In this document: positions 49,401 to 61,000 of the stretch, piece after piece
Layout of the letters: every line of letters starts with the position of its first letter
Position numbering within the stretch: the stretch's first letter is position 1
Assembly (NCBI GenBank): GCA_002943765.1
Contig: PQWQ01000002.1
Coordinates: forward strand, 1,302,001 to 1,366,000
From: Psoroptes ovis
Lineage: Eukaryota > Arthropoda > Arachnida > Sarcoptiformes > Psoroptidae
Direction of reading: 5' to 3'
Length of the DNA: 64,000 bases
Position numbers and translations under genes: made by a program
The notes under the pieces: model-generated
Database searches by the model: none
What the model saw: the letters and a program-made list of their open reading frames with translations, nothing else
What the model was told of the DNA's origin: nothing

Positions 49401-52282
49401 TGTCAGATTCGATTATGATATGGAATGGTGATATATTCAATGAAACAACACGTAGATTAATTGGTGAAATATATGACGATTCTATCAATGAATATTTAAA
49501 ACCTAGTAATCTAAATCAATGGTCAAAACAATACAAATCTAGACAACGTCGTTATGCATATGCATCGACACGATTACCATCATCAAATGTCCCAGATACA
49601 TCAGCGAAAAATATTTTATATAAATCAACTGGTTTTTCAATGAGTTTACAGCTTCATGTATCCGGTGCTTCAAGTAGATATGGTTTTATTGCCGAAATAA
49701 CAACATTGCCAAGTGCTTATCATGATGAACGAAATATTCAACATAATGTTACATTTTCAGATTTTAATGATAATACAGCTGGTGCATTATTATATCAAAG
49801 TGTTGGCGAAAGTGTGCCACAATTAGCATTGTTGAACAATATGTTCAAAAGAAATTGTCGAAATTTATGGGGCAATTTTAGCACTTGTGAAGGACATTCA
49901 ATCGATTTAAAGATACAAAATTCACCACATTTATATTTTCAAAATAATTTGATAATGGACAATCGTGCTGGTGGTTTAAAAATATCAGCAACATCATTTA
50001 CAGCTGTTTCAGCATTAAATGCACATTTAATTAATAATCTTTTTGCTGATAATTATCTAAAAGAAGCACTGTATTTTGAAGGTGCAAATAGCTATCAAAA
50101 AGTTGATGTTTTCCGGAATTATTTTAGCCGTAATCGTTCACCACGATTATCGAATATGGTATTCGGTAGAGCGATTGTTGAATTTCATGAAAATGTTATC
50201 ATAAATAATTATGGTGATAGTCAATTATTTATGGCTGGATTTGCTCATGCACAATCATCATCAAAACTTCAACGGTGTATCAAAAATTTCTTTTATAATA
50301 ATCATGCAAAAAATGATCGTGGCGAACAAAGTACAATTATTGTTAGTACAATCGGACAAATTTATAGCGAAAATTATTTAGTTAATCCTGATAATGATTT
50401 TGAAATGTCAACACGTAATCGTACGATCATAAATGCTGCATCATATTCATTGAAACAGAATCTAATTGAACCAACATCATATGCTGCAGTATTAGCATCA
50501 GCTATTGTACAAGCACCATACAATTGGTGGGGATTCAATGAAACCAGTGCTATCGAAGCTCGTATTCGTGATTCACGTGATTCATATCATTTAATACCGG
50601 TTCAATTCGAACCATTTTACTCTGGAAATTGGTCAGTCTTAAGTGGCTCTTGTTATGGTGGATATCAGAAAATTGCCGATACTTGTTTCGTTTATGTTGG
50701 TGGTCGTATGACATATGATTTAGCGAGAAAATTTTGTGGTAAAGATAATTCATCAATGCCTTTCATCAGAGCATCAAATCAAGAAGAATTAATGCATTAT
50801 ATTTATCTGCAACAACCATTGTTTGATCGCCGCCGTCATCCAGTATGGGTACAATCATTTGATGTTCCCATAGGCTCGTGTTCTGTATTAATAAACGGTC
50901 AAGTTCGTGTACACGATTGCGATGATGAATTGCCATTTTTATGTGAAAGAGATCCTGAAATCGGCATCAGTACGGCGACACTAGATTATTGGTATCAAGA
51001 ACCATTAGGAATGGCTGTTATTGCAATTTCGTGTTTAACATTTCTTCTAACAATGGCATGTGTTTGTTGCTGGATATGTAAATCTCGTCATAGACATTTA
51101 GAAAAATTAGAACGTCGAAACTCGATTCGTGCTTCAATACGATCTAGTCGTTCATTAGCATCAATGAGTGTATTGAATGATAGTCAATATTTCACCAATA
51201 GAAAATTATTATCAGAATCGAATTTGAATGTAAATGGATCGATCAATGGCTCAATCAACCCTTCATATCGTTCTGCTCCAAAGCCTTCAATTCCTAATCA
51301 ACAAGATCATTATGGAGGATCATTATCATCCACATTTCCCATATATACAAGTGATCACAATGAGCGTCTTGTACTGGCTCAAAAACGTTTTGAAGGTACC
51401 GGTCCTCGATCAAATAATGTCGATATGATAAGAACACCAAATTCACCTCAATCGACATTAGACATGGATTATGATAATCGTGCATTTAAACATGGACCGA
51501 CTGATCAATCGACACCGATGATGTCACCATTATCGTTTTCATCCAGAGAAGAACATCTTAATGCGCCTCTACGAACATGGACACCAGAAACAAATTCTAC
51601 ATTAGATTTCAAAGTTAAGCCTGCATTAGATCCACAAGATTCCTCACATTATACTGGATCATCAGAAGATTTGAATAAACCACCACCATCAACAACATCG
51701 TCATCAGCCGAATCACCCACATCAGATCAATCATCAAATCGTCCTCGTTTCTTTCAACCAAGAATACCACAATCAATGATAAAATCACAGCCAATACATC
51801 CACCAAAACCGCCACCAATACGACGTTTAATACAAGCAAGAGATCGAAAAAATGAACAAGAACAAAGGCGTAGTTTGGATCCAACAATGTTTATGAATAT
51901 ACAAGAAAATGTCGATGAACCAAAATTAGATTCACCACTAGAAACAACATTCGATAATGGATTATCAACATTTGGACAATCTAAACGTAAACCTATTTAT
52001 CATCAAACAGATTTAGATATTTCAAATCCATCAACAATTGATCATCATTTATCACAACCATCATTAATTTATGGTACATATGTGCCATCAACACAACAAT
52101 CATCAATGATCGATAATCGATATTTAGAAACATCATTAGATAATAATGATGATAATCATTTTAATCATTCGAACAAAAAACACTCAATCGGTGCCAATTT
52201 ACTTAGAGATAATGATGATGATGCTGCCATTTATAAAAAATCAAGATTATATGCAAGTCAACCTTTAGAAACTTCAATGTAA
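37442..52282 (+). CDS. bark: Bark beetle/Anakonda tricellular junction protein
   Basis: Three coding exons, 37442-39100, 42117-42529 and 42589-52282 (introns 3,016 and 59 nt), give 3,921 residues; fly Bark/Anakonda is about 3,100. A hydrophobic segment ending VISAQ near residue 412 looks like the signal peptide, yet about 390 Asn/Ser-rich residues precede it. The ectodomain is a triplicated module. Each begins with a beta-solenoid entry motif of the form PGxxLxF...GIxVxGxLxAxG (about residues 531, 1484, 2416), followed by an SRCR domain (~580-690, ~1568-1670, ~2545-2720) and parallel beta-helix repeats rich in NN and NG. A C-type-lectin-like domain (~3379-3480, CYGGYQKIADTCFVY...PFLCERD) precedes one transmembrane helix (~3496-3520) and a ~400-residue cytoplasmic tail with PPKPPPIRR and C-terminal ETSM. 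The protein organises tricellular septate junctions in epithelia. Poly(A) signal at 52392-52397. Confidence 0.93.
39101..42116 (+). other. 3-kb intron of bark
   Basis: GTATGT donor after ACG and ATATATAG acceptor before GGCACAAGC. It cuts the first solenoid-entry motif between SLNAT and GTSTSQIKF in phase 0. It contains an ATGC repeat tract at 40033-40048 and otherwise AT-rich sequence; I see no gene inside it. Its size, among introns of mostly 52-78 nt, makes it a place to look for regulatory elements. Confidence 0.8.
42117..42529 (+). other. bark exon 2, first SRCR domain
   Basis: This exon has no early ATG, so it is easily missed. It encodes WPNVRLVDGQNGIKEGRLQL, then HWHSVCTNSRNWTQNDVNVV, CQQLGFAGG, NPGCNGDEPDIEHCQNW and VCDFHQDIGIR, a full SRCR domain whose last cysteine codon follows the 59-nt intron (I-S-C-D). 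Confidence 0.9.
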
Positions 52283-52675
52283 TATTTTTTAAAATTTAAT
52301 TTATTTTTTCAAAATTTCAAGAATTATATCTTGTATTTTTCAAAAAATTGAATTTTGTAATTTTTTAAATTTTGTTTTTTGTAATTTTGTAAATAAATTT
52401 TTCAAGTTTAATAAATAAAATGAATGAATTTTTATAAAAATTTTTTCAAAATTCAAATTTTTTTGAAGTCGTCCTCTATGAATAACATCATTGATTTAAA
52501 ATGTCATGCGCATTCGATTTGTTACACGTTTCATTCCTTTTTTATACGTTGCAAAGCCAATAACAACAACAACATATGATCGTTTGTTTTGGATTTAAAT
52601 TTTTAGGGAAATTTTTTTGAATTTATTCATTTGAATTTATACTGAATTAAGTTAGAATTTTCGATTAAAAATAAA
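52283..52675. other. Spacer between bark and SCFD1
   Basis: 393 bases holding the bark polyadenylation signals (52392-52397 and a further AATAAA cluster near 52410) and the SCFD1 promoter and leader. A slightly G/C-richer stretch at 52500-52575 is the likely promoter core. No gene. Confidence 0.5.
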
Positions 52676-55600
52676 ATGATTTCATCAATCACTTCATCAT
52701 CTTCATCATCTAATCTAAATTCTTTAGTATCATCAAGTGGAAATTTTTCCAATGTAACCGGTGGATCAGTCGGCAACAATGATGCCGAATCTGCATTGAA
52801 TATTCGTGAAAAACAGAAAGGTATTAATTTTCATATGGAATTTTTCAGTTTTTTTCATTTGATTGTGTTATAATTAATCCGAAAAACAGATGCACTGAGG
52901 AAAATGCTAAACCTCAATCAACAAATGCCGTCGAATTCGACAGCAAATGAACCAGTTTGGAAATTGTTCATTTATGATCGTTATGGTCAAGATATTGTTT
53001 CACCATTGATAAATATTAAAGAATTGAGAGAATTCGGCGTTACACTGCATATGTTCGTAATATTTTATTTTGTTTTATTAGAACTGATTCGAATTTTTTT
53101 ACTTTTTTACATGACAGGCAATTACATAGTGATCGTGAACCAATTCCTGATGTACCTGCTGTTTATTTTGTAATGCCAAATGATGAAAATATAATGCGTA
53201 TTTGTCAAGATTTTCGTAATCATCTCTATGATAAATATCATATAAATTTTATATCACCAATCTCACGTGCTAAATTAGAAGAATTAGCAACAGCTGCATT
53301 GCAAGCAAATTGTGTTACAAACATATCGAAAATTTATGATCAATATTTGAATTTCATTTCATTAGAAGATGATGTATTTATCTCAAGACATTCGGATAAA
53401 GATAAAATATCATTTTATGCTATAAATCGTCCATCAAATCAAGAGCCTGAAATTGAAGCGATCATGGATCAAATTGTTGATAGTTTATTTTCATTTTTTG
53501 TAACATTAGGTGTTGTTCCTATTATTCGAACCCCGAAAGGTAATGCAGCCGAAATGGTTGGAGAAAAATTAGATAAAAGAATACGTGAAAATTTACGTGA
53601 TGCAAAAAATTCTGTATTCAATTCAGATATTCAACGTTTAGGTGCATCATCATTATCGCTAATGTTTACACGACCATTATTAATAATTTTAGACCGTTCA
53701 TTCGATATGGCTACTCCACTTTTACATTCATGGACATATCAATCACTTGTACATGATGTATTAGATTTCAAATTGAATCAAGTTTTAATTGATGAATCTG
53801 AAAACAGTAATAATGATGAAAGTCAAAAGAAAAAATCTAAAAAGACCTCATATGATTTAAGTAATCAAGATAAATTTTGGAATCAACACAAAGGTAGTCC
53901 GTTTCCACAAGTGGCTGAATCTATTCAAGAAAAATTAGACTCGTATCGTTCATCGGAAGAAGAAGTTAAACGATTAAAATCTGAAATGGGCTTAGACAAA
54001 AATATTCCAGATGCAGCAATATCGTTGTTGACAGATAATACACATAAATTAAATAATGCTATAAATACATTACCAAATTTATTAGAAACTAAACGTATAA
54101 TTGATTTACATACAACTGTTGCAAGTGCAATATTAGAACATATAAAACATAGAAAATTAGATGTATTTTTTGAAATTGAAGAAAAAATAATGGCAACAAA
54201 AGGACATTTAGATCAAAAATCATCAGCTACGCCGCTAGAATTGATTCGTGATCCTAAAGCGGGAACACTTGAAGATAAAATACGATTATTCATTATTTAT
54301 TATCTTCATCATAATTTTAGTGATGCCGAATATGAACAATATATTAATGAATTACGTAATGCTGGTTGTGATCTATCACCAATTGAATATGTAAAACGTT
54401 GTAAATATCTTGCTAATCCAATACCAGCCGCAACAACATCATCAAATCAAAATGTCGATAGTATATTTCAAAGTCTTGGTGGTGGTACAAAAACTGTAAA
54501 TATGTTTTCAAAATTAATGTCACAAGGTTCACAATTTGTGATGGAAGGTGTGAAAAATTTCGTCCTGAAAAAACAAACATTACCAATCACGCGTATAACG
54601 GATGCATTGATGGAAGCAAAATCAACACCAGAAACTGATCAATTCCGTTATTTTGATCCTAAAGTATTGGCTAAAGCTCAAAATCTTTATGGTGAAGATG
54701 GTGGAAGTTTCGGTTCTTCGTCGCCGGCGGCGATGAAAAATCCATTCAATGATGTAAGTACTGATTGACAATAATAGATGGCGATATTTTTATAAATTTT
54801 CAAAAAAAATTAGCGCGAATTTTCGATAAGTTTTCAGTCAGTTTTTTCTTATAAACATGAATCAATTCATTATAAGTTTTTTTGCACAAAAATTTTCTTT
54901 GATAATTTTCATAAGCCTTCAGGTTAGATTTTAAAATTTAACAAGTGAGTGTGTGTGTGTGTGCATGTGTGAGTTTTACATATTTACCATTTTTTAAAAT
55001 TTAAGAAAATTTAAAGTTTTCAGTAAGTTTTCCCTTATTTATTCACATTTCATTCTACTTTTCACTTGTAATTTATGATAAATTGGACCTCCCTGAAGTA
55101 TCATTATCATTTTGTTTGTTTGTTTGTTTGGTTAAACGTAAAAAAAATTTGAAATATTTCTATTTTTTTCAACGCAAAAAATGATGAGAATGATGATGTT
55201 ATATTTTATATATTATTTATTAACATGAAGGTCTCTAGACCTGAGAAATTTTTTCATCTTCTAGTTTTATTTTATTGTTTTCTATTATTTCGAGTTGATT
55301 TGATTTGAAACATCCTATTTTGATTGTGTGTGTATCTGTGCTGGAATGCGTATTTCATTCTAATTTTTAGCTTCTTTCCAATATCTCAAATCAAATTTTG
55401 ATTATTTGTATTGATTCTCGAGTGAAATTTGTTTATCAAGATAGTTTAGTTAAATAATGTCATAATAAGGATGATCATGACACTAATAATAATAATAATA
55501 ATCTTGTCATCATCATCATCAACAATCATTGATATTGATGATTGCATCTATTCTATCATGTCATTAGCTTCACGAATTTTCATGTACAAATGAATATTTT

Positions 55601-57801
55601 AGAAAAATCAAGATCCGTGATGGTGGAGATGAACTTCATGAAGATTTTTTTATTTATATTCTTCATAAATATTTCTTTAAACATTTTTCCATTTACACAA
55701 TCGTCCATTGAGAATAGAAGAACATTCATTCATCCATTTGTACGAATGAATGAATAAATACAAACGAATTAACTTCAAATCTACACACATGAAGTTGAAT
55801 GTTTAAATTGTTGAATCACCGATGCTAATAATAAACATAATAATGATAACAAAAACTACAATATATAAATGATGAAAGATAAAGACATCTTTTTGAACAA
55901 AGACATAATTTAAATGTTTTATTTTATTTAAACAAATAAGTGAGCACACCTTTGTTTATTTGTTTGTTTGAAAGTTTAAACTAAGGTTTGGAATTTAATT
56001 TTTGTTTATTGACAAACAAAAAAATTATGATATTTCAATGCTGTGATTTCTGCTTGTGATAATTTTGATATTTTATCTGTTGCATAGAGAAGAGCAACAA
56101 ATGAAAAAATGAAATTCATCAAAAGAAATATTCATATCTTATCTGTTAATAATAATAACTATATTTGTCTTTCTTGATCCTAGTAATTGTGTACCTACAT
56201 ACTATTTTTTTTGAAATTGAATCTATTTCTGTTTACGAACAATTTCTTTATTCATTTTTATTATATTAAATTGAACTGTAGATTAAGATAATAGTAATGA
56301 TGATAATAATTATAATTTTCGTTTGTTTATTTCGGTTGTTTTTCATTCATATTTGAAAGTTTTTCATGTTTCTTCCTAAGAATTTTATCGGTTTTCATTT
56401 GAAAAAAATAGTGGAGGAAATGTAAAATCGCACACATTCAAATTCCTTCGTGATTCAAATGAGAAAATTCAAATTCAATTCTTCCATTCATTCATTATGA
56501 TCATAATTATTTATTTTCGAGAAAAAATAATTAATTAATTATGTTCATGTTAATAATGCTTGAAATATAAAGTAATTATTTTCTTAATTATCATTTCCAT
56601 CTGATGATATGCAATACTATGTAATATGTTGTTTGTTAATTTCTTGATTTTAATTTGTCATTTGTTTATTTCATCTTTGAATTGTTCAAAAAATTAATCT
56701 CTTTTCTGAAAGAAAACTAATGATATCTGAATCGAGATCTTAATTTTCAATTCATGAATCTGAATGAATGAAAGATTTTGGATGTATTAAATTCAATTAA
56801 TAAAGAAATTTTGATTTTTTTTCTTACTTTTTTGCCGAAATAAATTTAATTGAATTTTTTCTCTCAATTTTTTCAATTTATGTTGAATCCTGCTGTGTAT
56901 ATTAGTGTTTGTTTGAGTGTTTGTGTGTGGGAATTAATATCAATTTAATCATCATCATCATTTGATCAAATGATGATAATAAAGATGATGATGATGATGA
57001 CAACAACAACAACATCTGAATTACGCCCAAAATTAATTTTGAAAGATTAATTCGAAGAAAAGAAAAAAAAAATTAATTTTAGAATTATCTCTTGAAAGTT
57101 GTGATAAAGATTGAAATAAAAATGAATGAATTTATGTTTCAAATGAGTGAAAATATTTTGAAAATTCATTAAATTTACATTAATTTATGTTCATTTAGAA
57201 ATTATTATGAAAAATACTTATTTTCTTATTTTTATAAATGGATATTGAATGTGTTTACCGAATTTGTATGTGTCCATTTTTGTGTGTTTATGTATGATTA
57301 TTTAACGAATGATACTTTCATAATCTTTTGCTATGAAATCGGTTCAATTTGTTCATTTTAATCGTTTCGTTTTTTCATCGTTTATACTCTTCAATAAAGA
57401 TATAAGCGAAAATTTATTGCCATAAAAGTTATTAACTCGATGATTATTTGAAATTTTCATTTTTTATGATGATAATTCTATTAGAAAGAAATGAAATGAA
57501 ATAAAATGAAAACATTATTATCATCTTCATCTTTATATAATGAAACAAGTTTTTTTTCTTTAATCATATTTACATCTTAATTAAACTTTTTTTTATGTTT
57601 CATTTTCAAAAAATTTCTAATTATTTCACTTTAATTTAATTTCCTACAAATGAAATGATAATCAATCATTTTTATTATCATCATTGAAAAATTAAAAATC
57701 CCTTCAAAAGGCAATCGTATTTGTTGTAGGCGGTGGAAATTATATTGAATATCAAAATTTAATCGATTATTGTAAGGTAAGTGTTTCTATTGATTAACCT
57801 T

Positions 57802-57832
<31 letters not shown>

Positions 57833-58015
57833 GGTCTAATTTCACTGAAATAATCATTTCGATTTCAATCTTTTTTCCTTCAAAAAAAAAAAAAAAAAAA
57901 AACGAAGACAAAATCACGATCATCCACCAAACACATCATATATGGTTCGACTGAATTGACGAATGCATCAAGATTTTTGTCACAATTGAAAAAATTGGCC
58001 AACGAAATGATTTAA
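52676..58015 (+). CDS. SCFD1: Sec1/Munc18 protein SLY1 (SCFD1)
   Basis: Five exons: 52676-52820, 52890-53052, 53118-54753, 57711-57776 and 57908-58015, giving 705 residues (about 640 in vertebrates). The excess is a Ser/Asn-rich N-terminus and loops near the middle. Splices restore SLY1 sequence: REKQK(D)ALRKMLNLN, TLHMQLHSDREPIPD and MKNPFND|AIVFVVGGGNYIEYQN. Other hallmarks are WKLFIYDRYGQDIVSPL, VPAVYFVMP, LNFISLEDDVF, LLIILDRSFDMATPLLHSWTYQ, LPITRITDALMEAKS and the ending KHIIYGSTELTNASRFLSQL. SLY1 binds syntaxin-5-type SNAREs and drives ER-Golgi and intra-Golgi fusion in the cytosol. The last two exons are 66 and 108 nt. The first of them lies 2,957 nt downstream of exon 3, and a 131-nt intron separates the two, so a naive model would stop at the false GTAAGTACTGATTGA read-through end near 54768. 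Poly(A) signal at 58055-58060. Confidence 0.95.
54754..57710 (+). other. 2.96-kb penultimate region intron of SCFD1
   Basis: GTAAGT donor after AATGAT and TTCAAAAG acceptor before GCAATCGTA. It contains a GT-rich tract at 54949-54962, (TTTG)n at 55115-55129, (TCA)n tracts and a 24-bp perfect palindrome at 56954-56977. No gene is recognised inside; a 71-codon frame at 55542-55757 has no domain. Confidence 0.8.
56954..56977. repeat. 24-bp perfect palindrome
   Basis: ATCATCATTTGA followed immediately by its reverse complement TCAAATGATGAT, formed where (ATC)n meets (GAT)n. Confidence 0.8.
57777..57907 (+). repeat. SCFD1 last intron with opposed T28 and A21 runs
   Basis: The 131-nt intron starts GTAAGT and ends CGAAG. 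It contains T28 at 57805-57832 and A21 at 57882-57902, separated by 49 nt, which can pair into a long A-U hairpin. The A-run sits directly in front of the acceptor, where a pyrimidine tract is normal; the pyrimidine stretch CTTTTTTCCTTC is displaced to 57870-57881. Confidence 0.8.
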
Positions 58016-61000
58016 ATGTTGATATATATGTGCTGATATATTTAAACTATATTAAATAAAAATTCAATTCAAAGATTTTATATTTATTAAAAAAAAACGA
58101 TTTTTCAAATAATTTCAAAATATATCTCTCAAAGAAATTCCATGTTGTTGATCAAATAATGATATGTTTTTTTATTCAAATAATTTTAATAAATTTAATA
58201 AATTATTTTTCCAATTTTTTCAGCCAAATTTTTCTCTAAAAAAATCCTGTCAATTGCATGGAAATTATTTTCCAAAAATTTTGAATAAATTCATATATAA
58301 ACCACACACACACTCAAACACACCATTTCAAACCTGTCTGAAAAAAATATGTAAATCATATGATAATTTATGAAATTGCTACAAGATCAGTTTTGTAAAA
58401 AATTTCGCACCAAATTCTCAAAGGTTCTTCTGCTGATTATTATTATTATGAGATCACAAGGTATTTACCAAGGTATTCATTTATTTATCCATTTTTTTTC
58501 TCATTTTCATCTCGTTTAAATGATGTTTCACAGTCATCATCCTAGTTGTTGATGTTATTCAAAGCTAATAAGTTTTTTCGTAAATTTTTTGTTGATTTAT
58601 GTATTTGCTCGTTTTGTTTGTTTGTTTATTCATCTGCCATTTATAACTAAATCATAATCATGATTGGTCATCGATATACCCAACACACACACACACACAC
58701 ACATTTATAAATATTTTTCATTCAATGATCATGATGATTTAGTTTACGATTGAATATATGGGGATGGAAAAAACCAACAAAACAAATAAACAAACAAACA
58801 CAGCAGGTATGTGTTTGATCATTTATCATCTTGAAACTGATGAAATGGTTAGAAAATTCTTTGATGTAGAGCTTCGTCGGTTCGAAATTTTCGTATCGTC
58901 ATTGAATGCTCTTGTTATGATCATCATCATCGTGGAAAACTTAAACACATGCGATTATCATCAACATCATCATCAGCAACAACATTCATTTATTTGAAAA
59001 TAATTTCTTTGATACATTTATTTATTATTGGTAGTTTATACCGACTCAAGTACAACAACGTGTGTGTGCAATTGTTTTGACGGTTGATTATTGTTGTTAT
59101 TATTACCAGAGATTGTAGATTGTTACCATTTTAAAGTACGAAAAAAACTTCTTCATCATCATTGAATATAAGATGATGACCACCTGGTAAAGCGAAAAAA
59201 TATGATGATGATGATGATGATGATTATAATTATTTACATCGAAATTTATTTTTCTCAAATACTTTTCAAATCAATTTATAATCTCTCCTGCCGTGTGTCT
59301 ATGTGTTTGTGTGTGTAAATTTATTCAAATTTACAATTCATTTATTCGATGTTTTTTTGACTTATTTACAAGTCTACAAGTCTTTATTTTTCATTCTAAG
59401 CATTTAGCTTATTTCTATTTATTTCAATTCATTTATTATTTATTTTCTCGGATTTACAATAAGTTTCAAACCGTACAATTTAACAAAATCATGATTATTA
59501 CAATGATGATCATGTCACCACCTTGATTTTGTTTGTTGTTTGGAAAAATTGTTCGAGAAACAACAAATAAAATCCAATTGAAATGATGGCAAATAATGAT
59601 GATGATGATCTCTCCTTCTTTATATCTCTTAAAAGATGTTTATTGTAATTGATTGATCATCATCATCATCATCGCTATCATCAATTTTTCCTTTATCCAA
59701 TTTCCATTATTATTTTTTACTATATTTTTGCGTGTCTAATTAATTTCTTTGTATTTTTTCTATTATATTTCATTGAAAAAATTAATGTTTTTCATGAATA
59801 TGAATGTGTGTGCGTGTGTGTGGTGTGAGTGCCAAGAAATTTGTATGATTGTTATTTTTAATTAGCATTTAACATACGTGTCCATTCGGAATTTCATTAT
59901 TATCATCATATGAAGAGCAAGAAAACATTTCAGCGAAATGAAATTCAACAAGTTATGGTAAAAATCGTTTGGAGTATGAAAGATGGATGATTACGACTAG
60001 TTGAAAGGAAAATATTTGTATATCAACAACCAGCAACAATGATGATGATGATAACACTACTAATGTTAGTAATATAATAATGTTAGTAATAATAATTGAG
60101 ATGTGAAACATGAATCTTAAATCTAAATAAATAAAGATATCTTCATTTTTATTGTTATTCTTTGAACAAAATGAAAAGATTTCATTTTTCTTCTTTAGTC
60201 TTTATTCTGATAATATTGATAATAATAATTATTATTAACATAATCATTTATTCTCATTTCATTTACGAAAAGAAAAAAAATTTAAAATTTCGACATGTTT
60301 GTTAGTTTTAAACCTGTGCTATGATGATAAAGGTGATAGTATCTATTTTGGTGGTCTTTTTTCTCAAAATTAACTCAAGAAAATGAATATGCGAATAAGC
60401 ACAAATAAATAAATACATAAATGTTGATTATGATGATGACATGACATGACCATCGTGATGATCACGATGATGATGATGATTAAGATGAACCTTAGCCTTT
60501 CTACCTCCATGTATTTCACTGCATAAGATTAATACATTTGAAACAAAAAAAAATTGATCATTTTAAAGAAAAATACCTAAGGGTCATAAGGTCATTATTA
60601 TTTGTTTGTTTGTTTCGATTGTTTGTTTATTATCATTACTGATTGTTGATTGTCAAATATGAAATTTTTTAAATTTTTTTTCTATTTGTAAATATATGTT
60701 GTATTATAAGGTTGTATTATGGTTTGTATTGATTTGTTTCTGAAACGTGATCATCGATAAAGATTCATTGAATTTTCATCGAAATTTTCTCTGAAAAATG
60801 AAATGAAAATATTTGAAAATGAAATACATTCTCGTATATGCCGACATTCGGATTTTTTTTCTGAAAAAAAATATTTCAAACATTTTATCAGATTTTTTTT
60901 TCTTTGAAAACTTATTTTTGAAATTATCAATGATCTTTTTGGTATTTTTGACACAAACTTTCCAAATGTATGTTTCAATGGCAAACGGTTGGTGTGACAA

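Noticed and set aside
53053..53172. Alternative SCFD1 start at the downstream Met at 53173
   Set aside because: Splicing AT|GTTCGT to CAG|GCAATTACA restores LHMQLHSDREPIPD, conserved in SLY1, so that Met is internal.
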